NCBI GenBank assembly: GCA_964469055.1
Contig: CAYXXN010000087.1
Coordinates: 1-11,967, forward strand
DNA: 11,967 bases
DNA from: CAYXXN01 sp964469055
GTDB lineage: Bacteria > Acidobacteriota > Thermoanaerobaculia > Multivoradales > JAHEKO01
Direction of reading: 5' to 3'
The position numbers and the translations under genes are program-made. The notes below the pieces were generated by a model. The model was not told the DNA's origin, did not search any database, and worked only from the letters and a program-made list of their open reading frames with translations. Of the stretch, positions 11,578 to 11,967 are shown in pieces; positions within the stretch are counted from its first letter, which is position 1, and the number at the start of each line of letters is the position of its first letter.

Positions 11578-11967
11578 GTGCACTTGCCCCCGCCGCCGTG
11601 GATCGTCGGCCATCGCGGCGCCGCCGGCGAGGCGACCGAGAACACGCCGGCGAGCGTGGCCCTGGCGGTGCGCCAAGGCGCCGACCTGGTCGAGGTCGAT
11701 GTCCAACTGACGGCCGACGGCGAGGTGGTCGCCTTCCACGATTGGAGCCTCGCTCGCCTCGGAGGCCTGCACAGAAAGATCGAAGATTCCACGTGGGAAG
11801 AACTCACGCGTGTGCGCCTCAGCCGTCCGGGCGGCGAGGAACCTGCTCAGCTCGCGACTCTCGCTCAGATACTGGCCGCGTTGCCCCCGATGGTGCCCCT
11901 CGTCCTCGAGGTGAAACGACGGCGCGCGGCGCGCGGCGCCGTCCTCGACGCGCTCGCACCGACCCTG
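11578..11967 (+). CDS. Glycerophosphodiester phosphodiesterase (GDPD/UgpQ-like), 3' end outside window
   Basis: The frame is open from GTG 11578 to the window end, giving 130 residues. Family landmarks are all present: GHRG (11-14), the EN pair (21-22), the metal-binding E39 and D41 in VEVDV, the general-base pair H54-D55 in AFHD, and the LEVK strand with E111 and K113. The enzyme hydrolyses glycerophosphodiesters to glycerol 3-phosphate and an alcohol using a divalent metal in a TIM barrel. No signal peptide is present, which suggests a cytoplasmic UgpQ-like enzyme rather than a periplasmic GlpQ-like one. A full-length protein would be roughly 230-260 residues, so about half is missing. It is divergent from the P1 peptidase gene. 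Confidence 0.93.
   Translation, partial: MHLPPPPWIVGHRGAAGEATENTPASVALAVRQGADLVEVDVQLTADGEVVAFHDWSLARLGGLHRKIEDSTWEELTRVRLSRPGGEEPAQLATLAQILAALPPMVPLVLEVKRRRAARGAVLDALAPTL

Noticed and set aside
1..11967. CRISPR array, insertion sequence, toxin-antitoxin or phage genes
   Set aside because: No regularly spaced repeats, terminal inverted repeats or matching gene families were found on reading both strands.

Overview
The window is GC-rich and densely coded, with no stretch of 300 bases lacking a gene. The gene set suggests an Acidobacteriota-like, diderm (outer-membrane) bacterium. The reasons are a TolB-like plus TPR protein typical of acidobacterial kinase/TPR regulators, a TonB-dependent receptor with an N-terminal carboxypeptidase-regulatory-like domain, and several secreted proteins of no recognised family. 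This is an inference from family content; no phylogenetic marker is present.

Layout, left to right: (1) The 3' part of a plus-strand TPR protein, 1-1278. (2) A minus-strand operon of three secreted proteins, 3948 down to 1347. The first is a lipoprotein, the second a small exported protein and the third an exported protein with Ig-like domains; consecutive genes are joined by GTGA stop/start overlaps. All three appear to share a ~85-residue beta-rich module, present twice in the lipoprotein. I recognise no named family for it, and it is the best candidate for something undescribed here. (3) A minus-strand tRNA cluster, 4484 down to 4076, in the order Pro(TGG), Arg(TCT), His(GTG), Arg(CCG). 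All four encode CCA, and a near-consensus promoter (TTGACA-N17-TACACT) precedes them. (4) A minus-strand pair: a TonB-dependent receptor (9753-7318) followed by a 904-residue exported protein of unknown function (7246-4532), whose stop codon lies just before the tRNA promoter. (5) A plus-strand class I methyltransferase, 9851-10537, divergent from the receptor and tail-to-tail with the next gene. (6) A minus-strand P1-family (DmpA/NylC-type) self-processing hydrolase, 11529-10534. (7) The plus-strand 5' part of a glycerophosphodiester phosphodiesterase, from 11578 and cut by the window end.

The receptor and the 904-residue protein may work together at the cell envelope, but no substrate can be read from sequence. 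The three-gene operon looks like a surface or periplasmic assembly. The methyltransferase, P1 hydrolase and phosphodiesterase look like ordinary cytoplasmic enzymes. Their starts are notable: each GTG is preceded at 6-7 nt by a -10-like hexamer (TAGACT, TATAAC, TATCCT) with no Shine-Dalgarno, which suggests leaderless mRNAs. By contrast, the receptor and the two downstream operon genes have purine-rich ribosome binding sites.
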